DNA of 64,000 bases from contig CAZZMO010000002.1 of NCBI GenBank assembly GCA_964655475.1, positions 62,001-126,000 of the forward strand. The letters are read 5' to 3'. This document shows positions 1-8,919 of the stretch, in pieces. The number at the start of each line of letters is the position of its first letter. The stretch's first letter is position 1. Source of the DNA: VGMA01 sp964655475. Its GTDB lineage: Bacteria > Chlamydiota > Chlamydiia > Chlamydiales > VGMA01. The notes beneath the pieces are model-generated. The model did no database searches, was not told the origin of the DNA, and worked only from the letters and a program-made list of their open reading frames with translations. The position numbers were made by a program, and so were the translations under genes.

Positions 1-737
1 TTGGCAATAGCACTTGCCCTCTCTTCATCTTTTTGAAAAGGGTAGACCAGTTTCTGTTCATAGCGAAATCGGTAGAAGAGATTGACCGCAAAATTATTGG
101 TCAAACTATCAACGATCTTACCTAAAAGAGCGCTACGAGCCTCTCCATGTTTATGTTGGTAGTCTGCAGAATATCTTGCAAAAATCAGGCAGGTGGCTAA
201 ATGTATTACACTCCATATAAAGAGAATAATGGCAAAAATAGGGCTGACAAACCAAAGAAATACGACCCCTAAAACGCACGTCATGATCATCGGTATGACA
301 GGCCACCAGAGTTGGTGCAAGATTGCTTCGACGTGGGTCGTCATGTCAGTGATTTTATTTGCGAGTGACCCTGCAAAGCGCTCATTAAAATAACCAGGGG
401 AGTGGTGTTGAATGTGGTCAAACATCGCCATCCGGAGATTTGCTTGGAGTTTTGGAACCCCTTTGGCCATAAACCATCCCATAATTCTAGAGGCGGTTTC
501 GACGTAAACAACTAAAGTTAATGCCCATACGATTGGTCCTTTTAAAAGGTCCCAAGCTGCCATCCGGTCTAGTTCATAGCGTGCAAAAATATCGACAATG
601 ATGTGAAAAATATAAGGCCAGAGATAGGTTTCCACGGGAAGGGAAAGACAGTCTAGAACAAGAACTGTCAAAAATAGCCATTTTTGACGTTTCATGAACT
701 GCCATACGAAACCCAACACCATTTTATAATCAGACAT
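1..737 (-). CDS. ABC exporter membrane domain, partial (C-terminal part off the left edge)
   Basis: The first 245 residues of an ABC transporter of the exporter (MsbA/multidrug) type; the ATPase domain would lie beyond base 1. Hydrophobic segments fall at about residues 18-45, 60-85 and 140-180. Between them is the sequence PGYFNERFAGSLANKITD, typical of the intracellular loop after TM2 in type IV ABC exporters (yFd....G.l.nri.d). The ATG at 737-735 follows a weak GAG. Whether it exports lipid A, a peptide or a drug cannot be told from this half. Family assignment is fairly sure; substrate is unknown. Confidence 0.75.
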   Translation of the reverse strand, partial: MSDYKMVLGFVWQFMKRQKWLFLTVLVLDCLSLPVETYLWPYIFHIIVDIFARYELDRMAAWDLLKGPIVWALTLVVYVETASRIMGWFMAKGVPKLQANLRMAMFDHIQHHSPGYFNERFAGSLANKITDMTTHVEAILHQLWWPVIPMIMTCVLGVVFLWFVSPIFAIILFIWSVIHLATCLIFARYSADYQHKHGEARSALLGKIVDSLTNNFAVNLFYRFRYEQKLVYPFQKDEERASAIA

Positions 738-775
738 CTTGAGGTCTCTATCTCATTCTAAACGGATACTAACAC

Positions 776-802
776 AAACCCCTTTCATGAGAGAAGGGGT
801 TT
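776..802. terminator. Stem-loop terminator between two minus-strand genes
   Basis: Inverted repeat AACCCCTT / AAGGGGTT (arms 777-784 and 794-801) with a 9-base loop and flanking A/T pairs. It lies just downstream, in minus-strand sense, of the small exported protein ending at 821 and upstream of the ABC exporter. The T tract is better on the plus side (TTTTCT) than on the minus side (TTTGTGTT), so it may work in both directions. Confidence 0.55.
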
Positions 803-820
803 TCTAGAAAAATCCAAAGG

Positions 821-1309
821 TTACACGATTCGATTTGCTTCAGCGCCAAATAGAATAAAGGGGGTGCTATCATCAATGGAGAGTTGAATGCTTGCCATTC
901 CTGTAATGAAGTCAAAAAAGGGAGTCCATGTTTCTAAGTCAGAGCTCAAGTCGATTCCAGTTTTTGAAAAACGGGCATAGAAGGTCTGCTGCACTTCAAC
1001 AGAGCCAAAATCTGCTTGTTCACCAATCAGAGTGATGAGGTTTCCTGTGAGAAAGAATCGGAGGGGGAGGATTGTCCCTTCACTAAATACAATCACTCCA
1101 TTTGTCATCGTGCCACTGATCATTTGCGCCATATCTTCTAGTCGAACAGTCGATACATCGATGAGGTTATACTCTTCCTCTTCTCCATCTCCAATTGTAG
1201 CGGTAGTAGAAGAGATGGAAGAGATTTCGTCAGCGTCTCCCGCGTCATCTGCAAAAGCAAAAAGTGTGAGTGAAGTAGCAAGGATTGTAAGTTGAGCGAA
1301 TAACTTCAT
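821..1309 (-). CDS. Small exported acidic protein, unknown function
   Basis: 162 residues. The N-terminus MKLFAQLTILATSLTLFAFA reads as a Sec signal peptide with cleavage near residue 20. An acidic Ser/Thr-rich stretch follows (DDAGDADEISS..., then GDGEEEEYN), and then a domain of short beta-like segments to the C-terminus. A good Shine-Dalgarno GGAG sits 6 bases before the ATG. I recognise no family. It stands alone: terminator-like hairpin downstream, 60 bases from tag upstream. It is probably periplasmic or surface exposed; that rests on the signal peptide only. Confidence 0.6.
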   Translation of the reverse strand: MKLFAQLTILATSLTLFAFADDAGDADEISSISSTTATIGDGEEEEYNLIDVSTVRLEDMAQMISGTMTNGVIVFSEGTILPLRFFLTGNLITLIGEQADFGSVEVQQTFYARFSKTGIDLSSDLETWTPFFDFITGMASIQLSIDDSTPFILFGAEANRIV

Positions 1310-1369
1310 AAAAGACTCCTGTTAGATAGAAGGAACATATTTTCACAAAATCTTTAAAATAGCAACAAC

Positions 1370-1903
1370 TCAGCTACAGATACAATCCACTAAATGGTCA
1401 TTAACAAGTCCCACAGCTTGCATGAAGGAATATATAATCTTAGGACCCACAAAAGTCATCCCCCGCTTTTTGAGATCTTTGGAAAGGAGGGTGCTTTCAT
1501 TTGAGAGGCAAGGGACTTCTTTCATGGTTTTATAGTGGCCACGGATTGGCAGATGATTGACAAAACCCCAAACGTAGTGATCAAAAGAGCCAAATTCTTT
1601 TTGAATCTTAAGAAAGACAAGTGCATTTTGACGAGCAGAAAAGATCTTTCTTTTGTTTTGAATGATGCCACCTAGATGGAGAAGCTCTTCATCGGTCATC
1701 AGCGAAACTTTAAGAGGGTCAAAATTGTGAAAGGCTTTCTTGTACGCTTCCCTTCTTTTCAAAATAAGCTCCCAGCTCAGCCCAGCTTGTGCCCCTTCTA
1801 ATATGAGCATCTCAAAGAGATGGCGATCGTCATGCACTGGTTTGCCCCACTCAAAATCGTGGTAGTCGGCGTAAAAGGGTTTACCCTCTCCGAAGCATCT
1901 CAT
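1370..1903 (-). CDS. tag: DNA-3-methyladenine glycosylase I (Tag)
   Basis: Excises 3-methyladenine from alkylated DNA, the first step of base excision repair. The 177-residue length fits Tag. The zinc-binding ends of the family are visible: Cys3 and His15 at the N-terminus, His170 and Cys174 in HLVDCICS at the C-terminus. The ligand-pocket motif LEGAQAGLSW contains Glu36, matching E. coli Glu38. The start lies 23 bases inside the 3' end of ogt, so the two repair genes are transcribed together with ogt first, making a compact alkylation-damage operon. Confident. Confidence 0.95.
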   Translation of the reverse strand: MRCFGEGKPFYADYHDFEWGKPVHDDRHLFEMLILEGAQAGLSWELILKRREAYKKAFHNFDPLKVSLMTDEELLHLGGIIQNKRKIFSARQNALVFLKIQKEFGSFDHYVWGFVNHLPIRGHYKTMKEVPCLSNESTLLSKDLKKRGMTFVGPKIIYSFMQAVGLVNDHLVDCICS

Positions 1904-2348
1904 GATTTAATAACCACTCCTTTCGAAAGATTCCAGCTCCAAATCCCCCCATTGCTCCAGAGGCGTTGATGACTCTATGGCAAGGGACAATGAGTAATAG
2001 TATATTCGTTCCGTTTGCTTTCCCCACTGCTCTCGCTCCGCTAGGCTTTCCAACAGCTTCTGCAATTTCTTTATAAGACCTTGTTTCGCCGTAGGGGATT
2101 TGACGAAGAGCTTCCCAAACTTCTACTTGAAAAGGGGAGCCTCGGTAGACAATAGGGGTCTGAAATGCATTGAGATTTCCACTAAAGTAAGCTTTGAGCT
2201 CTTCTTGAATCGATAAAATAGGAGAGGTGATCCCCTCGGGGGCCTTTTCTTCAACAAGATCGGCAAAATTGAGGGTGTAGAGTACCTTTTCATCAGAAAT
2301 GGCGATGATCTTTCCAATGGGTGTATCGATAGAAGAAGATTTAAGCAT
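1881..2348 (-). CDS. ogt: Methylated-DNA--protein-cysteine methyltransferase
   Basis: A suicide enzyme that moves the alkyl group from O6-alkylguanine in DNA onto its own cysteine. 155 residues with the active site IVPCHRVI (Cys123), the DNA-binding helix segment SYKEIAEAVGKPSGARAVGKA (about residues 91-111) and the Asn of ANGTN. Length fits the single-domain Ogt form without the AdaA-type N-terminal domain. Its 3' end overlaps the tag start by 23 bases, so both alkylation-repair enzymes should be co-expressed. Confidence 0.95.
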   Translation of the reverse strand: MLKSSSIDTPIGKIIAISDEKVLYTLNFADLVEEKAPEGITSPILSIQEELKAYFSGNLNAFQTPIVYRGSPFQVEVWEALRQIPYGETRSYKEIAEAVGKPSGARAVGKANGTNILLLIVPCHRVINASGAMGGFGAGIFRKEWLLNHEMLRRG

Positions 2349-2367
2349 GTGAAGAGGGTATCATATT

Positions 2368-3237
2368 CTAGAACTGGAAGGCAATCGCAATATTGTATCC
2401 TATTGAATACCAGGTCTTTTCTTGTTCGCCATTCAGCCTTTGTAGGATAGGAAAACCCATTCCCCATTGTAAAATCACACGGTCAGAAGAGAGCCAGATA
2501 CTAGGGGTGAGAAGGAGAAGATTGCCTCCCGAATCGGGATCTTTAATTCCATCTATTTTCGTTTTTTCTGTGTAGGTTCCATCAAATTCGAAGAGGAGGT
2601 TGAAGATCCATCCTTTCGGACTCAATGGTTTGATGTATCTAGCAAATCCCCATTGATAGAGATAGGCATTTCCAAACTTCTCTCCATTATGGGTTGTGGT
2701 GAGATAAGCGCCAGGGGAAACAAATGCATACCAATCAGAAGACATGTAAGAGCAGGTGGTTCCGACAAGGTACCCGAATGCCCCAATTCCCGTAGGTGGG
2801 TCTTTGCTACTCGAGCCTGATGGGAATGTTACATTTCCTACAATAGTTGCTTGGAGAGTGTGATCGCGAGTACTTCCTGCGTAGTAGGCATATTCCCCTT
2901 GAACTGTAATGTCATTAATCCCTTTTGCATAAGAAGATCCTTGTTTACTGTTTAGTGTAAAAGGGACGTAGAGTGTGATGGAAAGGGTATCGAGAATTCC
3001 ATACATCACATTTGGAGTCAGAGTGTTGCTGTAATTTTGATTTCCTTTTGTATAGCTGCCTGTCAATTCAGGAAGAAGGGCATTTTTTCCAATGATCAAC
3101 TGACCAAAACTCACTAGCGGAGAAATTTGTGTTACTGTAGGAACGGAGAAATTACCAATAGGTGGAGGGGAATCTTCTTCACTATGTAAGAGGGAGAAAG
3201 AGAGAAAGAGGAGTGCGAATAGTTTTGATTTTTGCAT
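2368..3237 (-). CDS. Predicted outer-membrane beta-barrel protein
   Basis: 289 residues. Signal peptide (MQKSKLFALLFLSFSLLHS, cleavage near residue 19), then alternating amphipathic strands rich in Tyr, Gly, Ser and Thr, ending in IAIAFQF with a C-terminal Phe as in proteins folded by the BAM complex. The strand pattern resembles transporter/MetA-pathway barrel families (uncharacterised phenol-degradation-like or DUF3187-like barrels), but I cannot name one. No clear ribosome site precedes the start at 3237. It is divergently placed from the tandem 685-residue gene, with a 61-base gap holding that gene's promoter. The barrel call is solid; the cargo is unknown. Confidence 0.65.
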   Translation of the reverse strand: MQKSKLFALLFLSFSLLHSEEDSPPPIGNFSVPTVTQISPLVSFGQLIIGKNALLPELTGSYTKGNQNYSNTLTPNVMYGILDTLSITLYVPFTLNSKQGSSYAKGINDITVQGEYAYYAGSTRDHTLQATIVGNVTFPSGSSSKDPPTGIGAFGYLVGTTCSYMSSDWYAFVSPGAYLTTTHNGEKFGNAYLYQWGFARYIKPLSPKGWIFNLLFEFDGTYTEKTKIDGIKDPDSGGNLLLLTPSIWLSSDRVILQWGMGFPILQRLNGEQEKTWYSIGYNIAIAFQF

Positions 3238-3260
3238 ATGGGCTGAAAGATATCACAACA

Positions 3261-3289
3261 TTGACTTTTTATCGATCGAGCTCTAAACT
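3261..3289 (+). promoter_or_regulatory. Candidate sigma-70-type promoter giving an almost leaderless transcript
   Basis: TTGACT (3261-3266), 17-base spacer, TAAACT (3284-3289). A start of transcription about 7 bases downstream would fall within a few bases of the ATG at 3299. No Shine-Dalgarno precedes that ATG, which fits a near-leaderless mRNA. The match is by eye only. Confidence 0.4.
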
Positions 3290-3298
3290 TCTCCCCTT

Positions 3299-5356
3299 AT
3301 GCAAACTTCTCCCACTTGGTTATCACCATCTCAGAGAACTTTAACGAGTCACATCGCATTATCTGCAGATGATGTAGTAGAAGATCCAGAGTTTTTCTAT
3401 TGTTCCTTTTTAGAGCCGATTAGCCGCGTGTTTACTTGGAATCAAGTGACAGAGATTTCACTTACTAGCAACGAATGGAAATTTGATTCTTGGCAAGAGA
3501 ACCTGTCTTGGAGGGAAACTGTTTGCAAGGTGGGGCTATTTTTCTTCATGTCATTCATTACGGCGCCTGTGAAGTTTTTCTACATGAGGAAGATTCAGGA
3601 AATTTTATCGAGGATCCAATTAGCAAAATTAGAAAAAGAGCTTCATGCTATCAGAGAGAAAAATGATCCCCATCAACTTATGCTTCTTAAAATGGAAATT
3701 GTAGCTGAGAAACTTCGATTTGCATCAGAAAGAGAGAGGGTCGTTATTGTAGATGGTGAAGAGGTGTTTTCCTGTAAAACTCACTATGATTTTAAGCAGC
3801 AATACGTTCCAGATGTGATTTTAGCTCATATTGATACAGAAAAGAGACAGAATGAAAACAGAGAAACTTTAGAGTTTTTCTTCAACTCTTTTGGAAAAGA
3901 AAGAGCTGAAAGGCTTTTCAAAATGGTGGGGATAGACCCTGTTTACCATTTTGAACATAAGCTCGGGCTGAATAGAAAACATATCGCTACCTTTTTAGCC
4001 TTAACAGCATTTGTCCATATAGAAGATATGAGACATCTCTATCAAGAGCTAGAGAGGTGTAAAAAGGAAGGGGTGGGATATCTCTATCTTTCCGAAAAAG
4101 AGATCATTCAGATCGTTGATAAGTTTGAAAATAAAGCATTTGATGAATTGAACAAAGAACAATACGATCTTCTTTGGGATATTATGGTGCCTCTACCTTT
4201 ATCGACGATGTTTGTCGATAAGTTAGATCGGGATGAACCTGATCAGGAGAGAGGATCTTCTGTTGGGAGTATCATTCAGGGGCTTTATGTTGAAGAGGGG
4301 CATCTTCGCAGTAGACCAAATATGCCTCAAAGAGATTTTGAGTACACATTGGCTAAGAGCTTAGTGGGTGGTTTTAAGGAAAACAGTGACGCCTCTATTG
4401 AAGGGAGAGTGATTCGGCAAAAGAAAGGGTATGGTTTTGTCCATCCTATGATCAGAGCTGCTGGTTGTTATTGCCTTCCGATTGAAGCGATGGGAGCTAC
4501 TAGAAGGGATCAAAGACTTGAAAAGAAAAACGAGGAGGGGATGTATCGTTATGACTCTTATCTTTCCCGTTTTGTCTTTCTTCCGATGCAAACATTTGCT
4601 AATTACCTTCCTGAAAAGTGGGAATCAATGGCAGGAGCCATCCATGAAAACATTGGAGTCAAAGGGGCTCTTGCGATTAAAGCCCGCTTGGAAAAGTTCC
4701 AGAAGAAGAAAGCATTCGAAAAAGTCGATCTCTTTGGTATCAGTATGGGAGGAGTTCAGCTTGCAAAGCTCCTTACTGCATGGATGAAGCTAGAGAAACC
4801 TTGGGTAAGAAAAGCTACAATGATTTGCGCTCCTGCTGTGCATGAAACTGTAGCCAAGCATTTTGCGCAAATAGTTGAAGAGAAAAAAAGTAAGGCAGTA
4901 GAAGGGGAATATCTCATTAAGCTTCGCTGCATGTGGCAGTGGGGAGATTGTGTACAATCACTAGGAGATATGGAGCTCGCAACTGATGCTATTCACGCTG
5001 ATATCCATAGAGTTAAACAGGGGAATAGTTCATTAGTTAAACTAAAAATTTTCTGGTATCATAAGTCTCAAGAAAAAGAATTTTTTAATCATCATACTCC
5101 TCTCAAACAAAAAGCACCTACCTACTTAATAGGCACCATCTATCAAGGTTTTTTAGCTATGATGGGACCCCATCGAGACGACATCGTTGTAGATGGACAA
5201 TATGGCGTCTATTCAGTCAGTTCAGTAAAGGAAAAAAATGCCATTACAGAATATCTAGACAATCGAGCCTTGGGTTGGGAACAAATAAGAAGAATGCTCA
5301 TCCAAAATTTCCCTACAACGACTTCTCCTTCACATTTTATAGATGCAATAAAATGA
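3299..5356 (+). CDS. Tandem paralog A: membrane-anchored protein with GxSxG motif, unknown function
   Basis: 685 residues, not recognised. One hydrophobic stretch (about residues 78-100, VGLFFFMSFITAPVKFFYM) is followed by a basic, helical region, a long middle domain, and a C-terminal part with GISMGG (Ser482), a GxSxG nucleophile-elbow motif of alpha/beta hydrolases. A later MMGPHRDD motif (near residue 620) offers His and Asp. The next gene is a clear paralog, colinear throughout, with Ser at the same residue number. No Shine-Dalgarno precedes the start, but both paralogs begin at equivalent positions (TWLSPSQRTLTSH / LWITPQDRSFHSH), supporting it. A lipase/esterase-like activity or a secreted host-directed protein is only a hypothesis. 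Confidence 0.6.
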   Translation: MQTSPTWLSPSQRTLTSHIALSADDVVEDPEFFYCSFLEPISRVFTWNQVTEISLTSNEWKFDSWQENLSWRETVCKVGLFFFMSFITAPVKFFYMRKIQEILSRIQLAKLEKELHAIREKNDPHQLMLLKMEIVAEKLRFASERERVVIVDGEEVFSCKTHYDFKQQYVPDVILAHIDTEKRQNENRETLEFFFNSFGKERAERLFKMVGIDPVYHFEHKLGLNRKHIATFLALTAFVHIEDMRHLYQELERCKKEGVGYLYLSEKEIIQIVDKFENKAFDELNKEQYDLLWDIMVPLPLSTMFVDKLDRDEPDQERGSSVGSIIQGLYVEEGHLRSRPNMPQRDFEYTLAKSLVGGFKENSDASIEGRVIRQKKGYGFVHPMIRAAGCYCLPIEAMGATRRDQRLEKKNEEGMYRYDSYLSRFVFLPMQTFANYLPEKWESMAGAIHENIGVKGALAIKARLEKFQKKKAFEKVDLFGISMGGVQLAKLLTAWMKLEKPWVRKATMICAPAVHETVAKHFAQIVEEKKSKAVEGEYLIKLRCMWQWGDCVQSLGDMELATDAIHADIHRVKQGNSSLVKLKIFWYHKSQEKEFFNHHTPLKQKAPTYLIGTIYQGFLAMMGPHRDDIVVDGQYGVYSVSSVKEKNAITEYLDNRALGWEQIRRMLIQNFPTTTSPSHFIDAIK

Positions 5357-5363
5357 CTTGAAG

Positions 5364-5392
5364 TTGTGTTTTTATTAAGGCTTTATTAATAT
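5364..5392 (+). promoter_or_regulatory. Candidate promoter of tandem paralog B
   Basis: TTGTGT (5364-5369), 17-base spacer, TAATAT (5387-5392), in the 47-base gap between the paralogs. The geometry again puts the predicted transcript start within a few bases of the ATG at 5404, and again no Shine-Dalgarno is present. Weak consensus match. Confidence 0.3.
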
Positions 5393-5403
5393 TATAGCTG
5401 TTT

Positions 5404-7458
5404 ATGTTACACGCACCTCTTTGGATAACTCCTCAAGATCGCTCTTTTCATAGCCATTTGGCGCTCGATTCCCATTTAGGAGATGATTTTTGCCAAACTC
5501 TAGAGCCTCTAAATCGCTTTCTTTCTTTTGGAAGGGTCTCTGTTGTTTCATTTGATGGAGACAATTGGACTTCCCAGTCAGAGGAGATCCCCGACGCTTG
5601 GTATGATGTAGCTTTAAAAATAACTGTATGGGTTGTTGCGTGGCTACTCGTAATCCCCGGAGTTCTGTTCCTTACTTTAAAATGTTGTTATTTAGAAAGA
5701 TTAAAATCGATTGTTACAGAAGGGCATAGCGAGACGCTTCAAAACGCGTTAAAAACAGCTCACAGTGAGAAAGATCCAGAAGGGATTGCTAAAGCAAAGA
5801 TGGCTCTTGTAGCAGAAAAGCTTCGACTCGCTTCCTCCCATGAAAGAGTAGTGATTCGAGATACTAAAAAGGGATTCGAATGTGATGTTTCGAACCACTG
5901 GATGCAGACCTTTCTTCCTCATTTCCTCCAAAACTATTTGAATACAGAAGAGATCCAAAGAGAAAATATCGAGACCATTCAATTTTTCTTAGATCATTTT
6001 GGACGAGAGAGAGCTTATAAGCTTTTTAAAATGGCAGGGGTTGATGTTGTCTATTACCAACAACATGGGCTCGGCTTAAGTAGGGAGCAGGTTGTTAATT
6101 TTCTAGCATTAACAGGTTTTGTCCATATCGATGATATCAAAAGACTCTACAGCCAGTTCAAGAGTAATGATCTTAAGGAATACCGCTATCTCAGCTCTGA
6201 AAAGATTCAAGAAGTAAAAGAGAGGCTAGAAAACACATTCTCGTTCGATGATCTCGATAAAGAGCAATATGATCTTCTTTGGGATATTCTCACCTTTTTG
6301 CCGATGTCAACAATGTTTGTTGATCGCCCTGCAGATGAAAAACCAGGGCAGGATCGAGGGTGCAAATTGCAGAGCATCATTCATTCAGTCTATCTCGAAC
6401 AAACACACATCCGCTACCACCCAAATTTTTCACAAAGAGACTATGACTACACACTGAGCAAGAGTTTGATCGGTGGTTTTTTGCCGACGGCAGAAGTCTC
6501 TATTTTAGGAAGAGTCTTTAGACAAAAGAAGGGTTATGCGTTTGTTCACCCCATGATTGGCGCCGCAGGATGTTATTGCATTCCACTTGAAGCAATGGGA
6601 AAAACCAGACGGGAAATCAAGTTAGAGGCGAAAAATGATGAAGGGATGAATCGCTACGATGCCTATCTCTCCAAACTAGTGTTTCTTCCGATGCAAACCT
6701 TTTCTGGTTTTCTAGAGGAAAAATGGGAATCTATTGCGGGAGCCTTTCACAAGAATATCGGAGCGAAAGGAGCTCTTGCGATTTGGCCCCAGCTAGAAAA
6801 GCTTTTCGAAAAACCTGAGTTTAATAGAGTCGATTTTCTTGGAGGAAGCATGGGTGGAACTCAGGCTTCTAAGCTCGCAATTCTAGCCATTCCTAAAGGA
6901 CATGTCCGAAAAATTAGGGAGATTTGTTCCCCTTGTGAAGATGAAGCAACTGCTGCGCAGTTCGCAGAAGTTGTTCGGGCTCAAAGGGCAAAAAGAGGGG
7001 AGTATGTCGTTAAAATAGATTCGATCTGGCAGCCAAAAGATCGAGTCCATTTATTAGGGGATAAGATCATCTCAGCTGATATCATCGAAGAAGATCAAAA
7101 AAGAGGTGCCTCTTTCCAACCCCGCGTCAGACAAAAAGTGCATCTCTATTTGACAGAAGAGGAATCTAGAGAACTGAAAGCTCCTTTTTCTGATAAGCCA
7201 AAAGCTCCCACGTCTTGGCTTGACACCTCAATTGAGGCTGTTGCAGCTCTGATGGGACCCCATCGCGATGACGTTACCTTGACCAATCGCCATGTTGTCT
7301 GTTCCCTATCCTCGGCAAAATCGAAAGGGGAGATCATCCCCCATCTCAAGAACGATTCCCTTGGCTGGGAAGAACATCGCCTCGGAACGATCAATTGGCT
7401 CTATCCAACAGTCTCCTCATCCTACTTTGCAGATAACGCTAAATCTCTTCTTACTTAA
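5404..7458 (+). CDS. Tandem paralog B: membrane-anchored protein with GxSxG motif, unknown function
   Basis: 684 residues, paralogous to the preceding gene over the whole length. Shared blocks include MALVAEKLRLASSHERVVI / MEIVAEKLRFASERERVVI, EQYDLLWDI, STMFVD, FVHPMI.AAGCYC, FLPMQTF, SMGG and MGPHRDD. The hydrophobic segment is near residues 78-100. The elbow is GGSMGG with Ser482, the same number as in paralog A. The acyl-enzyme type chemistry is inferred from the motif alone. The 3' end overlaps the convergent monooxygenase gene by 8 bases. A tandem duplication kept at equal length suggests both copies are used. Confidence 0.6.
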   Translation: MLHAPLWITPQDRSFHSHLALDSHLGDDFCQTLEPLNRFLSFGRVSVVSFDGDNWTSQSEEIPDAWYDVALKITVWVVAWLLVIPGVLFLTLKCCYLERLKSIVTEGHSETLQNALKTAHSEKDPEGIAKAKMALVAEKLRLASSHERVVIRDTKKGFECDVSNHWMQTFLPHFLQNYLNTEEIQRENIETIQFFLDHFGRERAYKLFKMAGVDVVYYQQHGLGLSREQVVNFLALTGFVHIDDIKRLYSQFKSNDLKEYRYLSSEKIQEVKERLENTFSFDDLDKEQYDLLWDILTFLPMSTMFVDRPADEKPGQDRGCKLQSIIHSVYLEQTHIRYHPNFSQRDYDYTLSKSLIGGFLPTAEVSILGRVFRQKKGYAFVHPMIGAAGCYCIPLEAMGKTRREIKLEAKNDEGMNRYDAYLSKLVFLPMQTFSGFLEEKWESIAGAFHKNIGAKGALAIWPQLEKLFEKPEFNRVDFLGGSMGGTQASKLAILAIPKGHVRKIREICSPCEDEATAAQFAEVVRAQRAKRGEYVVKIDSIWQPKDRVHLLGDKIISADIIEEDQKRGASFQPRVRQKVHLYLTEEESRELKAPFSDKPKAPTSWLDTSIEAVAALMGPHRDDVTLTNRHVVCSLSSAKSKGEIIPHLKNDSLGWEEHRLGTINWLYPTVSSSYFADNAKSLLT

Positions 7459-8839
7459 AACGAAACTTCGACGGGATAAACCAGTAGAAGAGAATGTTAT
7501 CAAAGCTCGGCAGTTCCCATGACCCATGCATGCGAGGCCCTTTTTCTTTATAGCGAAGGACATAATTAGATGAGAGTGAAGGGGTGTATTCAATCTTCTT
7601 ACGCTCTAGCATGAAGGAGGTGTGTCCTTTCTTCTTCATGTAGTTCATCATCTTAATAGCATATTTAGTCGCACTCTCAGATCTTTGTGTCCATGCAGAG
7701 TGTAGTACGCCGATCGGATGAAAATAATTTGGCACACCACCAACGACCGCCCCTTTGTAGAAGTTGATTTGAGAGAAGTTGATGTTTTTACCATCGATTG
7801 ACATTTCCATCTTAAATACATTCATATGGAAGCCTGTAGCAAGAATGCAGGTATCACAAGGGAGACTCTCGCCACTTTTTAAGAGGATAGCCCTTTCTGT
7901 GAACTTCTCAATGATATCTGTTTTGATGCTGAATTTACCTGAGAGCAATTTCTCTTTAAAGTGAATCGCTACAGGGATACGCTGTGTCCAAGGGTCATAG
8001 GTAGGATGGAAGTGCTTATAGAAGTTTTTCTCCCCTACGTCAGAAATCCAATGTTTCTTGAAAATCCAGCGTCCCATTTTAGGGAAAGCTCGAAGTAGGA
8101 TAAAGATCATATCATCTTTAAATTGCGTGAAATAACGGCTGATGTAGACAGGAAAGCGGATGCCCAGTTTGTAGAGTTTTTGAGAAAGGCGGACTCCATT
8201 CGTGATTTTATTGTCGATTTCAAAAATATAGGAGGGGGATCTTTGTAATAGTACTAGCGATTTTGTCACCTCTGAGAGTACAGGAGCGCATGCAATCGCT
8301 GTCGATCCACTACCGATTAGGACTACATTTTTATCATGAAATGTTCTTTTTGCATCTAAATCAAATGTGTGGAGGATCTCCCCTTTAAAGCGATCTATCC
8401 CTTTAAAATTAGGGATGTAAGGGTCTGTAAAATAGCCATACCCACCGATGACAAAGCGCGCATAAAAGGTTCCTTTATTCGTGTAAACTTCCCAACGACT
8501 CTTTTGAGTGTCAAAATTTAGACGGATCACTTTTGTTTTGAATTTGATCCTCGGATGAATCTTAAATTTATGGACAACACGACTGAGATAATTTTGAATT
8601 TTTTGTCTATCAATGAGCTCTTTATCAGATAGATAAGGCATGAAGCTGTATGAATACTTTAAGATAGCAGAATCACATCTAGAGCCGTGCCATCTTTGTG
8701 TATGCCAAATACCTCCGACGTTGTCATTTTGCTCGATTACCTGATACGACATGCCATTTTTTTGTACGTAGTAGGCAGCCCCGATACCAGTAATCCCAGC
8801 CCCAATGATGATTACATCCAACTCTTTTGGTTGTTTCAT
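7451..8839 (-). CDS. Flavin-containing monooxygenase, class B (FMO/Baeyer-Villiger type)
   Basis: About 462 residues. The N-terminal FAD Rossmann motif is IIGAGITGIG (residues 11-20), followed by an NVGGIWH segment typical of the class. A second dinucleotide motif, LIGSGSTAIA near residue 175, would bind NADPH. Between them lies FKGEILHTFDLD, a version of the fingerprint FxGxxxHxxxW with Leu at the last position. ATGs occur at 8851 and 8839; the second has GGAG 6 bases upstream and is chosen. Such enzymes oxygenate ketones or soft nucleophiles with NADPH and O2. The substrate is unknown, and this is an unexpected activity for an intracellular bacterium. Confidence 0.85.
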   Translation of the reverse strand: MKQPKELDVIIIGAGITGIGAAYYVQKNGMSYQVIEQNDNVGGIWHTQRWHGSRCDSAILKYSYSFMPYLSDKELIDRQKIQNYLSRVVHKFKIHPRIKFKTKVIRLNFDTQKSRWEVYTNKGTFYARFVIGGYGYFTDPYIPNFKGIDRFKGEILHTFDLDAKRTFHDKNVVLIGSGSTAIACAPVLSEVTKSLVLLQRSPSYIFEIDNKITNGVRLSQKLYKLGIRFPVYISRYFTQFKDDMIFILLRAFPKMGRWIFKKHWISDVGEKNFYKHFHPTYDPWTQRIPVAIHFKEKLLSGKFSIKTDIIEKFTERAILLKSGESLPCDTCILATGFHMNVFKMEMSIDGKNINFSQINFYKGAVVGGVPNYFHPIGVLHSAWTQRSESATKYAIKMMNYMKKKGHTSFMLERKKIEYTPSLSSNYVLRYKEKGPRMHGSWELPSFDNILFYWFIPSKFRFK

Positions 8840-8919
8840 ATGATTCTCCATGCTTGACTCTAGTATAGAGTTGTCGCATCATATGAAGTTAAAATAGTTG
8901 GATGTAAGTTACTTAAGCT

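Noticed and set aside
2123..2467. 114-codon frame on the minus strand overlapping ogt and the barrel gene
   Set aside because: It is in another frame of two supported genes and its translation matches nothing; a shadow.
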